A stretch of 64,000 nt of DNA from contig NC_066322.1 in assembly GCF_022539315.1 (NCBI RefSeq), positions 19,850,765 to 19,914,764 of the forward strand, given 5' to 3'. The position numbers and the translations under genes are program-made. Each line of letters begins with the position of its first letter. Position 1 is the stretch's first letter. This document shows, in pieces, positions 1 through 13,400 of this stretch. This stretch comes from Serinus canaria (lineage: Eukaryota > Chordata > Aves > Passeriformes > Fringillidae). The notes below the pieces were generated by a model. That model saw nothing but the letters and a program-made list of their open reading frames with translations. It was not told the DNA's origin and did not search any database.

Positions 1-3000
1 AATGTATGATATTTACAGATCAAGGAACTCAGAAGTCAGGATTTTTAGAGCTATTCTCCCTGCACTACTGACACAGTGTCCTGATGTAGCTAGAATGAAA
101 ACCCTACCTGTCCCTTAAATTTGGTCCTAATAGAAGTGGACCTATTCAAATAGGCTGCAGAAAATTGGAAGCAGCTTGGGAAGATGAGATTCCTCTGATG
201 AATGTCACAACACAGTCCTGTACATGGTGGAGGAAATTGTTTAAAGTGCTTTCCATCTATTTGTAATTTCTTGCTCCTTCGTTGCATTTTGGGATGCAGT
301 TTTGCCTATCATCTTTTGCTTGAGATCTGTGCTCACCCAGCCCAGAATAACTCCATAATGTGTCATTTTGGATCATGTACTTATCATACTGCAAAGATCC
401 TTGGAATCAAACTCCCACCAAAAATGTCATCCAAACCCTTGTGTATTGTTTAGGTTGACACAGGCTATTTAAATGGTAATAGTTGCAAATGCAGGCCTGT
501 GGTATTTCTCCTCAATATGCTATTGCTCCCTCTCTGAAACCACCACCACCAGTTTTCTCAAGCTGAAGGTTAAACAAAAATTCTAAGCATCTTTAAATTG
601 GATTAACCATCATGATCAAAGCCTGACAGTTTCATAAATGTCAGCATATCTGCAAAACAGGATTTGAAAACTCCAAATAAAGCCAGGTCCACACCTTTTT
701 CTATTTAGGGATCTTAAATGCTACTGGACCTTCAGGTTTAGAGTGGTAAAAATTAATGCAGTATTGATTAACTGGGAAAAAAACCTGTGGGTTTATGTAG
801 ACCTTAAAAAGAATTGTTTTGAAATTAATTCCATCTACCTATTTAACCTAAAACATTTTTATATCACTTAGTTCTTAAAACCAGATTTTGGAGCAATATA
901 ATAACGTTAAGAATAACAAAACTGAAAGGTTTTCACTCTTCCTGTTGATACTGGATTTTAAAAAAATCTCATTATTTCTCTCTATATACAAATTTATTTC
1001 CAAACAGCTGTAGTCCCTCATATACTCACTAAAAAAGATTGAGAGGAAAGCTTTGTAGTAAACCTTTCACTGAAGTGCCCTCATGTTTATATCTCAATGG
1101 AATGAAAACACCATCAGAGACAGCAAATCATTGACAGATTATGACCCACCCCACTGGAAAATTCATTTACCAAAGTGACTCCAGGAAAAGCTTCCCCTGC
1201 TACCTGCATTAGTTACATATTTCAGTGATTCCACCCCATACACACTGAAAGGTAGGCTGTATTTAGTTTTCAGAATTCATATAACTGGAATGTATTTTTA
1301 CAGGCCTCACATGCACAGCCTCATTAAGAAAGAGACATGTACATAAACAGGAATCTAAGGAACTTAGAGTCAAGAGGCCAAGAGATCATCAGAAGCAAAC
1401 AGCCAGGGGCCTTACTTGAGTTTCTGCAAACCATCAGCCTGTGGCCATGCAAACGCTGCCCTTGCCAATGCCCAGTGCTCATCTCCTCGATCTTGGAGCT
1501 TGCCCACCTCTTGCCTGGTTTGCAGTCATCACCTGCCTCTGCCTGGCAGGGATTTACCCATGGATGTTGGTCCAGCTGCACACTTGGTCACAGAATTTGT
1601 TCTGAACGCAGTTGTGAGCTCTTAAGCACAGCTGTGCAACACCTGGAACCACCTTATTAGAAACACTTTTTGTGGTTGCTGTAATCTGTGCCACAGGGCA
1701 GCCATTTCCACATTAACAAATTTTTTTAATACAGTATTTTTAATACATAACCAACATGGATCAAAAGTCACATTAACTTTTACAAATTTCCTCTCAAATC
1801 CTTCTGGGTCAAGGTAGCATAACTCTACTGATTCAGATAACTACACTATTTTGTATCAGTTGGGAGACCAGTCACATCTGCTCACATTTTGCTGCATGGT
1901 CAGATATGATTAAACTGCTCACAAAAATAATAGCATTCAACATTTTTATTCTATAGATAGTTTTTATAAAACATATATGCCCCAGTATCACAGAAACACA
2001 AATGCCATTTAATATCTATGTCATCAGAGTTACAGATTTATTTGAAGCAAACACCTGAATTAAGATTTATCACCTTGAATTGCCAGTATCGAAAGCAAAT
2101 TTCTAATAAAGTAGAGCAGATAACTAAAACATTACAAGCAAGTGTCAGAGCTATATTTCTGTCTATACTGAGGTTTGAACACTGGCTAAGATACATACAC
2201 ACAGAAATACCTCCTTCCAGCCAAGTACAGCAGCAATTCCAAGATCCTCTCCAAATGATAAAAGCGATTCCTATAAACTCAAAAATTTTGGTTTTCTTTC
2301 CAAATAATTAGATTCCAGGTCCACAGATAGGGCTTGCATGGTTCCCAAAACTTGCTGCTGGTACCTGTGTACAGCAAGGACAATCTCCCTTCATTAAGAG
2401 TCTCTGATGATAAATATGAAGCCATTGCAGCTCCAAAATTTTTATTGCCATTTCCCCACTAATCAAAGGCCACTAATCAGTGGTGATCTGCTTTGCATGT
2501 AGCCTTGTAATATTCAGACTCTCAGACACATACAGTAACACAGCTGCAGTTAAACAAACATGCTAAGCCTCCAAGAGCATTGCTTTACATCTTCAAATTT
2601 GATAAACAGCATGCAGAATCTTAACCTGTTTCCTACAGGATATAAAGACAATGCACACAGAGTCAGTTGAAACATTTAACAAGACAAATGAGATCAAAAC
2701 AGATTTTGCTGCTATGCTGGCAAATGAAAACACATGGGTATTCATCTTTGACTGCATGTCTCTCTCACCACAGGGTATAGCTTTAATTTCCCATAAAATG
2801 TTTTAGCATTTACTTTTTTCCCTGACAACCGGTTCCATAAAGTTGTTCCACCTTTCTTGTTCACCAGATATCGTGCATGTAACAAAGCTTTTTTCCTTGT
2901 GCTCCTTGTTTAGGTATGTAATAATCACCTTTCTTGCTGGTCAGGTTTCTGATGCCTTCTATCCAAGCTTTGCACACCACAGGCCTCATTGCTAAAATGA

Positions 3001-3179
3001 CCTGTGAGAACAGTGGGGCTTGAGTGTTTTCCCCATTTTTTTATTTCTGCACTTGACAAAGGTAAGATATCTGCACAGTACTACAGGTCACATACCTGAC
3101 ACACCACTATTCTGATCCAGCATCTTCCACACCAGCCACAGCAGAATAAAGCTGTGTCAGTCATTTAGAGCAATTCTAC
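1..3179. other. Gene-free interval, no identified element
   Basis: The sequence is AT-rich with stops in all frames. The longest open frames are about 107 codons (1337-1660, plus) and 97 codons (2018-2311, plus), and neither resembles a protein I know. The stretch 1380-1640 is richer in G+C than its surroundings and carries overlapping open frames on both strands, which fits local base composition better than coding. A short ACC run sits near 540-553. I see no mobile element, although the left edge of the LTR that follows is uncertain and could begin somewhat before 3180. Confidence 0.6.
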
Positions 3180-3818
3180 TTCCCCTCTCCCAGTTGTCTT
3201 AATCTTCTCCCAGTGTGTGCATCCCAGATGAAGTTACATGAAATCTGGCTGAGCTGGAGTTCATCTTCCCCAGGCATCCCTCCCAGGGCTGTGCTTTGCA
3301 CCGGGAGCTGGAAAGGAGTTGTAACACCTTTGGAGTTTTGGCTGCTGCTGAGCAGGGCTGGCACAGCACCAGGGCTGTCTCTCAGCACCCCAGCCTGAGG
3401 CAGCAGGCTGGCAGCTGGCAGGATCACAGGAGGGGACACTAATAGGACAGTGGACCCACATTGACCAGTAGGATTTTCCAGACCATGTATCCTCAGCTCG
3501 ACACAAAAGCTAAAAGGAGTTGGAAGTGGGGGCATTCTTTGTTTACATTTCCCTTCTGGAGCCACTGCTATGAAAGCTGCAGCCTTGCTTCCTGAGAACT
3601 GTCCAGAAAACAGCTGCCAATGAGAAGCAGAAAGTTAAACCTTTGGAGTTTTATTTTCCTTTGCTTGTGTGCACGTAACCTTTTGCTTTAGAAACCTGCT
3701 GTATCTCAACCTATGAGTTGTTTCCCTTCTAATTTTCTCTCCTCTATTCAGCTGGAAAGGAGCAGTGCTAGAGGAGCTTGGCAAGGGCCTAGCATCCAGC
3801 CACGGTCAGCCCACCACA
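3180..3818 (+). mobile_element. ERVL-type endogenous retrovirus LTR (avian)
   Basis: This stretch matches in order the landmarks I know from a common bird ERVL LTR family. There is a TGCTGCTGAGCAGGGCTGGC segment near 3341, then GGAGGGGACAC near 3430, a degenerate GGATTTTCCAGACCATGT block near 3471, the CTTTGCTTGTGTGCACG block near 3660, CTGTATCTCAACCTATGAGT near 3700, a pyrimidine-rich block, and a terminal CCACCACA ending at 3818. A primer-binding-site-like motif follows nine bases later, as expected for a 5' LTR. The TATA and poly(A) signals expected for the family are eroded. The right edge is well placed but the left edge is not. The 129-codon minus-strand frame across 3176-3565 lies inside the LTR and is probably spurious. 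The family assignment is from memory; orientation is plus. Confidence 0.72.
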
Positions 3819-3826
3819 GTTCTTTT

Positions 3827-3844
3827 TGGTGCCCAGAGTGGGTG
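3827..3844 (+). other. Retroviral primer-binding-site-like motif
   Basis: The sequence TGGTGCCCAGAGTGGGTG lies just after the CA that ends the LTR. It begins with the TGG expected of a site complementary to the CCA end of a tRNA, which would prime reverse transcription. Its position makes the preceding LTR a 5' LTR with some internal region attached rather than a solo LTR. I cannot name the tRNA with confidence; leucine is the usual primer for ERVL elements. Confidence 0.55.
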
Positions 3845-4316
3845 AGACCATGGCAGTTCCACATTAATCATGCTGCAGTTACAGCAGTTATTGGGTAGCA
3901 GGACAGGGAGCTGGCAGCTGAGCTGCTTATCTCCTTATTTGCCAATTTTGGGAACAGGCTAACCCAGCCAGTGGCTCTGTCCTTTACCCTGGCACTGATG
4001 GTCTTGCTGTGCTGGGCAAGGTGTTCATTTAAGGAAGGTCTTGAGGACTCCCCAGGAAAGCAGACCACTGCAGATGAAGGTATCCAGCACCTGAGAGATT
4101 TAGCTGTATTGGAAGTTGTCTATAATGACAGCTAAGAAAAAAGTTAGTGTAGAAAGCTTAACAGTGTATTGGAGAAGGATTCTTCAACTCCTTGAGTTTG
4201 TATCACAGAGCACTGTGGGCAGCAGTGGTGGAGCAAACATGAGAGAGTTCTTCCCACCATTGTCACTGGATATGAGTAGATGGAAGTATAAAATGCAGGA
4301 AGGCACAAAAGGGTAA
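3845..4316 (+). pseudogene. Decayed 5' internal (leader/gag-side) remnant of the ERVL-type element
   Basis: This follows the primer-site-like motif and should therefore be the start of the element's internal region. It is less AT-rich than the DNA after about 4320. Short plus-strand open pieces persist, such as 4116-4316 (66 codons), but stops and probable frameshifts break the reading, so nothing here can encode a working protein. I recognise no intact protease, polymerase or envelope section, and no matching 3' LTR appears later in the window, so the element is truncated. The right boundary is set only by the change in base composition and is approximate. Confidence 0.4.
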
Positions 4317-7300
4317 TCGTATTAGCCTTAAGAAGTTATTTCCTACATGATTTGTACAGAGAAATTGATATGTTAAGGTAACTCTTGAAATTAAAATACT
4401 GGAAGGAAAGTATACCAAAGTTTAACTAAAGGACTCGGCTTATGAATTAAAACATTCGTCTTGCCAAAAGAAATGTTATCAGATGGCCTTCCTTTCAAAA
4501 AAAACAAATTGTGAAATAAAACATGCCTTTTGGGGTTTTTTGTAGTTTCATACCAACACCTCAATATTTCTCATCTCATTTGTGACATAGTAGAATATGT
4601 GAATGTAACATGATAAGCTTTAAAACTGCTGACATAAAATTCAAAATCCATTTTACACTTTTGAACCAAATAACTTTGGAAGAAGAGTGTTTGCTGGGTG
4701 AATTTCAATGACTTCTTCCAATTTTAATACAACTGCATTACAATTACCATATTTGCAAAACAAAGAGCACAAACCAGAAAAGCATAAAAAGAAATGGATG
4801 ATGACATTTGCATTTGCAGAGCACATTCAATGTAAGTTTGATTTTTTTTCTACTCAGCATCACAAATGTGTTTTGAAACCTCAGTGTAGTAAGCATTATG
4901 CGTTCATTTGAGGAGTTTCATTTGCATTTAATTTGCCTTCAATGGCTGGATAGGATATTAATTTTGAAGGCTTCGAATAATTTCTTATGAAATAATACTA
5001 TGACCTAGACATGAAAAATCTACATATTTTTATATTTTTCACATGATACTATCCTGCTTTTATTACCCACCTAAAAGTAGAAATTCTTAGGGACAAAGTA
5101 ATTTTATTTTTTTAAAAAGCATGCTCTATTTTTCAGAATTTCCCTTGAAACCAATTTGAATGTATAAGATTGCAGAAAACTTTAAATTAGTATTTTTTAA
5201 TACATATTACTGATATTTCATTCTAGATTTTCTTTGATTCTGGGAGTCTTCAAAACTCTCCAGGTGTCTAAGGCTCATCAGGTACTGAGAAACCTTCACC
5301 TGAATCTTAGTGATTAGGAAAATAAACCTAAGAAACTTTATTATGCCATGGCAGCCTTTAGTAGGGTTAGGATATCAGGTTCTGGAGGGAAGAACAGTCA
5401 CCAGTGGTAGAACAGCACTGATTTGATGACTGACTCAACAGAGAGTCCTTAACTGCAATGCCTGTCCATTTTAATAACTGAGAAAGACATAACAAAGGGT
5501 GACAATGGAAGAAATTAATTTTTGTAGGCTTGAAGGTGGGAGAGAAATGTCTACACAGAAATGGAAGGTCATTCCAAGAATTAATACATCCGCAAAGCTT
5601 GTTGGGATAAAAAAACTGGGACCTTGGTCTACAGAGAAGAATTCAGCACAAGCAGTGCTGTGTGAACAGAGCATCACCTCTGACCAAGGCCTTACAGAAA
5701 TAGCTCTGCAGACACTGACAGCAAGCACAGTGATCCTAGTTTTGTCACTAAATTAGATTTCCTTTTTTTAAAAAAACTTGCCTATGCCACCATAATGGAA
5801 ATGGTACCAGATAAGAAATAGGAGCTGTGGGGAGAAGGCTAGGTTAGATGAAACTTAAATTTTTATTGCAACCAAGCTGGAAAACTTGAAGTTGCTCAGA
5901 TATCACGGAGATATATGACAGGAAAATAAATAAGTAATTAGCTGTGTTAGGTTTAACAATAGTAGAGTGAAATTAGGGTTGTATGGGTAAAACAAGAGCA
6001 AATGGGGAAGGGAGACCATATAGTGCAGTACATACAGGAATTTACAGACAGGCAGAGAAATATTTTGTCAAAATGGTAGCGAAAGCAAAATTGTCCTACT
6101 GTAGTCATAGGAAAAAAAAATAGCACAAAGACATGGCTGAAAAGCTCCTTGCTCCTGTCCTGTGAGTGGTTCCCCCCAAGAAGTGGAGAAATCCTCACAT
6201 TCAAACTCCTAGGAGCCTCTTATTCTGTACACAGTTGATGCTGAACACAAACACAAAATCCCAAGATCTTTCATCCAGTTTATATCAGGGTTAAGCATCT
6301 CTTTCTATATCTGCAAGTCCTATTAAGAGGTTTTTAAAGCAAGTATTTAATGGACAAGTGTGGGATGGAATTCTTGCATTGGGAGGTCTCCCTAGATATA
6401 TGGTAATTAATTAGGGACTTCCTTTTGGGAGAAATTGAAGAATTTAATCATGTATGTAAAGCTGCAAGTGTTCCTGAAGAATCAACACTCTTCCTGGATT
6501 CTCTGTCATCATGCCAACTGCACCAGTGCTAGTTCCTCACAACAGAAAAAGAAATAGAGCTGGCATTCATGCTGGTCACAATTTAAAATATTGGCCACTG
6601 CGAGTCATGTTCAGTTAAGAGATTTGTGGTCTCACAGATTTCAACAGTTTAGAGGAAAATTAGCTCAGGTATCAAAGGAGGCTTGTGAACAGCTGGCTGA
6701 ATTCAAAGGATCACTCAATTCAGTTTTTAGGGTAAGAAATAGATAAAAGTTCAGCGTACTCAGAAAACACTCAGGCACAGTAGTTACTAGTTTTGTTAGC
6801 AAATTGATCAGTATGGGAGATATCGCTATTGATTCATTAAAAGAAAATTCTAAATTTTTGGCCATCGGTCAGCCATGGGTAAGGAATATATACAGAAGCC
6901 ATTTCTGACAGATCTACAATGCAGTTTATAACCATACAGCATCGTGACTTAAACCTCTCTACACAAAAAGAATTAATTCCAACCACTTTTGTTCTTTTGT
7001 TTTTTTTAAGAGAGAATTCATTACTTCTTAAACACCACTTGAAAGACGTGGGAAAGAAATCCTACACAACTTTAAGGGGTTGCCATTAGGAGTGGGAATG
7101 ATTGCATTGATAAAGTTGTTCTGATCCTAGGACAACTCCAGTGACGCTCCTTTGTAAGTTCAGAGCTGCACCCACGCTGCCATACACCCACCGAGTTGTA
7201 AAACTGATGGCTTATGTAACTTCCTAATTCAAGGACTAATGAATGTTGGCAGCTTTTATTCCCAAGTGCATTTTTTCTCTCCTGATTAAAATTCAACTCC

Positions 7301-10280
7301 TATGAGGAATGGAAAGGCATACTATCAGACTGTTCTAGACAGAATACGTAGCACCTTCGCAGCTGAGCAGAATAACACACAAAACCAGGGACAATTTCAA
7401 AAATCCATCTGCATCTCTCTTTTTGTATTCAGCGTTACAACAAAATCATCCACTCTCTACATTACAGAAAGCTGGACTTACACAAACTGCTGCAAAATCC
7501 AAAGTCAGGTCAGTCAGGTCTTAACCACAGTAAGATCATACAGCCATGCATTTTTTTAACAGCAGTGTGGTCACATATGATTACAAAAAGCCCATTCAAT
7601 AGCTCACTGCAGAGACAACTCTTCCACAAATTTCCAGGCACTTGGATTACTTGGTGGCAGATGTACAGAGTCAACCACAGCCACCTGCTCAGCTACTCCC
7701 ACCCACTCCAAGTGAATTCCTCATCCCAATGAACTAAGCACAGCCTTGAACGGACTGGTTGTATTACCTGTGACAGAATGTGCAATGATAGGAAAACCCA
7801 CGTTAACACTCCAGCTTTCCTACACTAACAACTTCGTTTGAATAAAATACTTACGAACAATTAATAAGTAAAATTATTAAGACTAGAATAAATGGAATAA
7901 TCACAAGATAAAAGTCCAAACATGATTGCTCACTGATCAAATGCTTTACTTCTTCTAAGGCATTATTACACACACTGACAATGCATATACATTAACCCCT
8001 GTGTTTTGCTTGTGGTCCAAGATACACGAGAACAAATTCTGACAAGACTGGCTGTGAGATTACTGCATTGAATAGGGTTAGGCCAGTGATTTGTAAATTC
8101 CTAACTGTCATCCCCTTTGTTCCCTCTTTGGGTTGGGGTTTTGCTTTTTTGTTTTAATGTTATTTTGTTCTACTGTGAGATTTTGACACGTTTGATAAAA
8201 TCTGAAGCATGACTTAATTTGGGTACTAAAGAAAATCATCGAACTCATGCACTGTTTGAAGACTTCAGCGCCTAAAAATCCTATTTTATCATTAGAGCTA
8301 CTTTTCCAAACAGATCTGGATTTTTGAGCACTTGTCATAGTATATAGCACTTAATTTATCACCTGAATAGGCATCACTTCCCTAAGCAGTTTGTTCTGGG
8401 AAGCCACACAAATGTGTTTGCTCCCTCTGAATGAAAACTACATTATAGAAACTCTCCTACAGCTTCTCTACACTTGAAGTTTGCTTACAACAGTGGTACA
8501 GCAGATTGTTAAAAAATATAAACCAATCCCTAGAGATGTTTATGTTAAACTACTATTCATATTAATAAGTCAAATGTTCAAGGTTAAATATCTTTGTAGT
8601 AGTAAGTTACATTAATTGATCTGCAACCAGGGATGGTCAGATGTCCTTTAGTCTGATAATCAGCACCAAGAGCATCATTATCCTGAAAAACAGGCCTGAT
8701 TCACTAGGGATAATAAAATACAATATCTTAGTCAATCACACTGCCCAAGCTGCTGCCAAACGAGTTGCACTGGCACAGTCCCTCCTGTGAGCTGTCCACA
8801 GACAGCTGAAATCCCAAACCAGTCAGACGGGAATTCCTTGGGTCATGATGATAACAGCAAACTTCCCAAGCAACAGATTTTGTCCAAAATATTCAGAGAG
8901 ATTTTAAAAATCTTTAGACACAGAATAGAGGTGAACTTTCCATTATACTAAACTTTTGCTAAAATATGGGCATTTCTTTGGATGCAAGATAGGGAGTCAC
9001 TATTGAAAAATCTGTCTTTGCTGGCAGGTGGGAATAAAGTTGAGTGGGAAGGCATGACTTTTGGAAGAAAAGAAATTCAGAAGCTTTCTATCTCTTTCAC
9101 TGAAAAAGCCATCAATGCCCATTACCATCTGGCATGGCAGAAATTCATATTTCCTCAAACTGTGTTGTGATCATGTGAAGTAAATAATTTTGAATCCTGA
9201 GTGGCATAAGACCATTCTGGTAAGGAGCATTTAATGGATTTCAGAGGGAAAGAAACCATTGCCATGATATAATAAATGATACAGCTGCAATAAATTCCAT
9301 TTAACAACTACAAAAGAATCCAACTAAGATCAGGGGTTAGACAGAAAACTATTTACATAAATTAAAAGTAACTGTATTCATGGACACAGGTGAAAATACT
9401 ATTTGCATGCAAACAGTATGAATGCTAAAGCCTGTGTAGGGCTGAGAACTGCCTGTCTTTTATAGTAAAAAAAAATAAATAAATAATCTGTGCAAGGTAA
9501 TAAAGTGCAAAATTAACAGATGCCACTGGCCTGTGTTTGGAATATTTGTTTAGCTTGAAAAAAATGAGAGGAGAGAATCTGGAATAGAACATTTAACAGC
9601 AGGTTTTTCCTCCCCTGGCACTAATGCAGAAGAAGCAAAAATGGAAGAAAAAGTCTAGCCTCTAATTACTGAAAAGATTCTGGGAAAAGAATGGAAGATC
9701 TTATCCATTAATTCTCTTGTATCCAGGAATAGGCCCAGTCTTGCAGCACAGAAACTGAGGTTATTTGGAAGGAAACTATTGCTCTTCAAAACTCATCTTT
9801 TTTCTTTTGTGGTAGCATATGCTCCAGGAAGGATGCAGCACAGGAAGGACACATTTTGCTTCTGAGAAATTCTGCAGCCATGAATTTCAACAATCTTTAC
9901 TTTTACTAAGCAAAACACACTGGTGCAACATTGGCAGAACCCAGCATGTTTAAATCAGTTTGTGGGGTGTTTAGGACAGGACAGAAGTTCTGAATATGCG
10001 AGTCAAATATTGATACAATTTGGTTTCCCAAGATTGTGTTTTGGGAGGTAGCAAGTTTATAATGCTCCTGAAAATGAAATGGGCTATGACAGGTATGCTA
10101 AATTCTGCTTAGATAGCATTCAGTGGGAACTGGCCCTCCTTCATAATTTAAATTCCCACTGTGTCACATTTTAATGCAAGAAACACGGCCTTCACTCACA
10201 GGATTTCCCCAGTTTTTATCTGCAGGGGACAAGTAGGTCCAAGTCTTTTGTTCTGTGATTAAGATTTCTCTTACCTTAAC
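4317..10280. other. Gene-free interval
   Basis: This is AT-rich sequence with frequent A and T runs. The longest open frames are about 85 codons (5471-5728 minus, 5499-5756 plus, 7302-7559 plus). They overlap one another on opposite strands and none resembles a known protein. Small AAAT-type runs occur near 9466-9486. A short inverted repeat of TTAATAA and TTATTAA lies at about 7860-7880. The palindrome at 9396-9419 is listed separately. I see no transposon fragment that I can name. Confidence 0.6.
9396..9419. promoter_or_regulatory. 24-bp near-perfect palindrome containing head-to-head octamer motifs
   Basis: The core TTTGCATGCAAA (9402-9413) is a perfect 12-bp palindrome. Arms ATACT (9396-9400) and AGTAT (9415-9419) are also complementary, with one unpaired position on each side (A at 9401, C at 9414). 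The left half contains ATTTGCAT, the canonical POU/Oct octamer, and the right half its near mirror ATGCAAAC. Palindromic octamer pairs can bind POU factor dimers. That this one is functional is inference only; chance is possible in AT-rich DNA. Confidence 0.3.
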
Positions 10281-10384
10281 AAAAAAAAAAAAAAAAAAAG
10301 AAAAAGCTCACAGAATACATATACATTCCTGCTTAAAAAAAAAAAAAAAGAAAAAAAGAAAGAAAGAAAAAAAGAAAGAAAAAA
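10281..10384 (+). repeat. Poly(A) and (AAAG)n simple repeat
   Basis: A run of 19 A residues (10281-10299) is followed about 35 bases later by a run of 15 A (10335-10349) that passes into AAAG-type repeats ending near 10384. One of these tracts could be the tail of an old retroposed sequence, but the DNA upstream does not resemble any element or gene I know. Length polymorphism is likely. Confidence 0.9.
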
Positions 10385-12520
10385 CTAGTTCCAGCAACCT
10401 GTATATTTAATAGAGCAGAACATAACTGAGGCCAGCATCACACAGTTCAAGTGCCTCTGCATTTTATGTGCATTTATTGTAACATGTATGTTTGAAATGC
10501 ATAGTCTTATTAATGATTCTTTTTAAGTGACAAATACTATTTTATGCTTCTGTAGGCTAATCTAAGCTCATTTTCTGTGGATTATTCCTAATTTTCTATG
10601 GACTGTCTCCTACACCTAACCAGACCAAGACCTTTCTCATCTAGAATCACAAGGCTGTCTACTGCTACTTTCTTGTGCGTGCAAATGGAATTATCAAACC
10701 AAAAGGAGATTAGTGGTTATCTCAAATATATATTTTCTTTAAAATATCCTTCAAGTCATTCAGATTTTTGTATTTTATAGCAATGTTTTACCTGAGAGTC
10801 CCTTTTAGGAAACACTAATAACCAGGAAATTAACTTCTAAATAATGGGGGGGAAAACCTGTTTTATAAAAAACTCATTGTAATTATTTTTCTTTTAACAA
10901 AGAAATATTAAATCAAAACAGGGGGCCATCTTTTCATGGTTTTGTTCAAAAATACAATCCCTGGTGAAATTAATGTAATGTTCACAGCAATGTGAGTCCT
11001 TTCAGTTTGGAAATACTTTGCACCTATATACCAAAATACCTTATTTAATTACTGAAACAAATTACTTTACAAGTATACAAACCACTGCAAAAATATATTT
11101 AAACTTCTATGAAAGTTTGCTTCAACTGTTTTTGTCCTTTACTGTAGCTCTTAATATTTTTTCAGCGATATTTTAAGATTTAGACGTGTCCCATAATGCT
11201 TAAACCATTGCAGTTTTGTCACAAGCAAAATTTTCCCTTCTGGTCTAAGTCTGAACCTTTCAGAGGCTCTGAACCTGATGCGATCAGCCAAGTGAGGAAG
11301 GGACATCTTAAGGGCATACAAAATTGACAGCTGCTTAGACACAATTAAGTGCCTATATCTTTTGGATGAATGGTCAGTCCAACCACTGTAAAATTTTCTA
11401 GATCCAATTCACAGCCATTAATAAAATATTATGAACATTGCTTGGCACAATCTATTAAATTTAACATAGCAGTTGTTTTGGATATTTACCACGTATTATG
11501 TGAGATATTCTGTTCTCCCAAATGCAAATATCCACCCAGATTCCAACATTAATGGACAGGATATGAAATACCAAACCTTTAGCAGAAAATGATAACAGAG
11601 TTAAAAAATATCCTTGAAGAACAAAATACTTTGCCACAAGTTTGAAGACCAAAAGTCTGGAAGTGTATGACCTAGATTTTTACAGCAACTGGTCATTTTT
11701 AATCTTCAGTTATCTGCATACTCTCCAGGCAGCCTGATTTTCAGACACTGCATTATGTCTCTCTACTTGCAATGCAAACTCTTTCACCAAGCAGTGAATT
11801 CAGAATCCCAGAATGAAGGCACTCAGTTCCACAAATCCCTTTCTAAGATCCTGGTTGGGTACTGAACCCTGATAAAATCAAATGTATTTAGAGGTGTGAT
11901 TTTTTTCTTTAAATTGACATTTTGCAGGCATGCAATGCAGAAGGAAAACAAACCCAGTAGCTCTCTAAAATTTGTTGAATTATTTTGATCAGCCTACTTA
12001 GCACATATTTAAAAGAAGTCATCACTTCAAACAGACAGAAACAGCTTGTCTTTTCTCAGGTTGTAATTATTGGGCTGGTCGAGCTAATTCTGACATCAAT
12101 TTCACAAGTGATTTTCTGCTCAGGGTTTACCAACAAAAATAACTTGGACAAGAAAACTAAAGGCTGGTTTGCCCAGCCAATACTTTATTTCCTACTCCTG
12201 CTTGATATATAAACTGTACTTGAAATTTCATCTTTAACAATGATCACTTAATTAAATAACACACTGGTGGTTTAAGTTGTTCTGCTTTTCTGGATTTTGA
12301 TGAAAAGGGGTGTAACAGTTGACAAGCACTTGAACTTAAAAGAGAACATATCTTTGATGTCAAGTGTGTCTAAAGGATTCTCAAGTAAGAGTAATATGAA
12401 AATGGGCTCACCACCACTCAATCTATTCCCAACAGCTACCTGCTGGTCTAAGTGCCCCTGCACCATTATAAAAACCTGTCAAGCATTCAAAATCAATTAC
12501 ACACAGGATGTCAAAAGCTG

Positions 12521-12600
12521 CCACGCCAGCTGTCCTTTCGGTGCCCGGCAGCTCTCACTGCCCCTTTCCAGTCACAAACACGTCGAGCTGCGCCGCTGCT
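12521..12600. other. Local CpG cluster in CpG-poor DNA
   Basis: Seven CpG dinucleotides fall between 12524 and 12595, including CGTCG at 12581-12585 and CGCCG at 12591-12595, in a region that otherwise has very few. The patch is G+C-rich over roughly 100 bp. It is far too short to be a standard CpG island. It could be a small unmethylated regulatory site, the remnant of a younger insertion, or composition noise. Confidence 0.4.
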
Positions 12601-13400
12601 TTCTCAGCTGTGATTCACTGCAGTACAGAATCTGACCTCTGTGTACCCTAATGCCTTCTGACACAAAGGTGAATGTTTATACACAAGAATTCTACTCTTA
12701 TTATTTGCACAATTCCAGCTATAATGAAAAATTAAAGATAGTTCAGGACATATTAACATCCAGCTACAATTTTAACGGGAAAACATGAAGTACTAAAGTT
12801 GTTCATGTGTGTTGCCTTTTTCAGTGATTGTATACGACACTAAAATGGAAAGGCAGATTTCAAATACATCTCCTGCTGTCTCTTCTACACAGCACATGGA
12901 CTTCAAAGCTTTTACTTACCATGACATGCACTAGGAATGAATAGTGCAATTATTGAAAGATGTGAGTTCAAAAAGAATGGCTCCACTTGGCTACAGAAGC
13001 AGCCCTCCACATCCTATGAGTCATGTACGACTCTCAGTGCTAAAAACTATTTCATATCCACAAACTTGGAGGGACGAGATGCTCACCTAGGTATTGATAA
13101 CTATATTTGATGTGAATAACACTGAACTATTAAATAAAACATCCCATCACTAAGCCCCATCTACTCTCTCATCTACTTGTTGAGATTGGGTTTTTTCCCC
13201 TTCCATATGAATTTCGACATTATCTTTAGTGGAGGAACTTCTTTTTGTGCCATAATGATTTAATTCTTCCTGAGAAGTAAGCTCTTTTCCCAGGCAAAGG
13301 TTTTCAATAGCTTGCAGAATTCATAGAAGATGGTTCTATGGCCTTTCACTGAAATCAAAACTATAATAGAAACATTTTGTTTTTCTACAATGTTTTTAGG

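Noticed and set aside
361..382. Similarity between TTTTGGATCATG at about 365 and the same word near 24940
   Set aside because: The match does not extend beyond about 20 imperfect bases and the flanks differ, so it is probably chance.
3176..3565. 129-codon minus-strand open frame
   Set aside because: It lies inside the ERVL-type LTR and runs antisense to it, so it is best explained as LTR sequence.
11811..11880. Possible CR1 3' end (CAGAATCCCAGAATG words)
   Set aside because: Only scattered words resemble the CR1 tail; the neighbouring conserved block is absent, unlike at 37167-37217.
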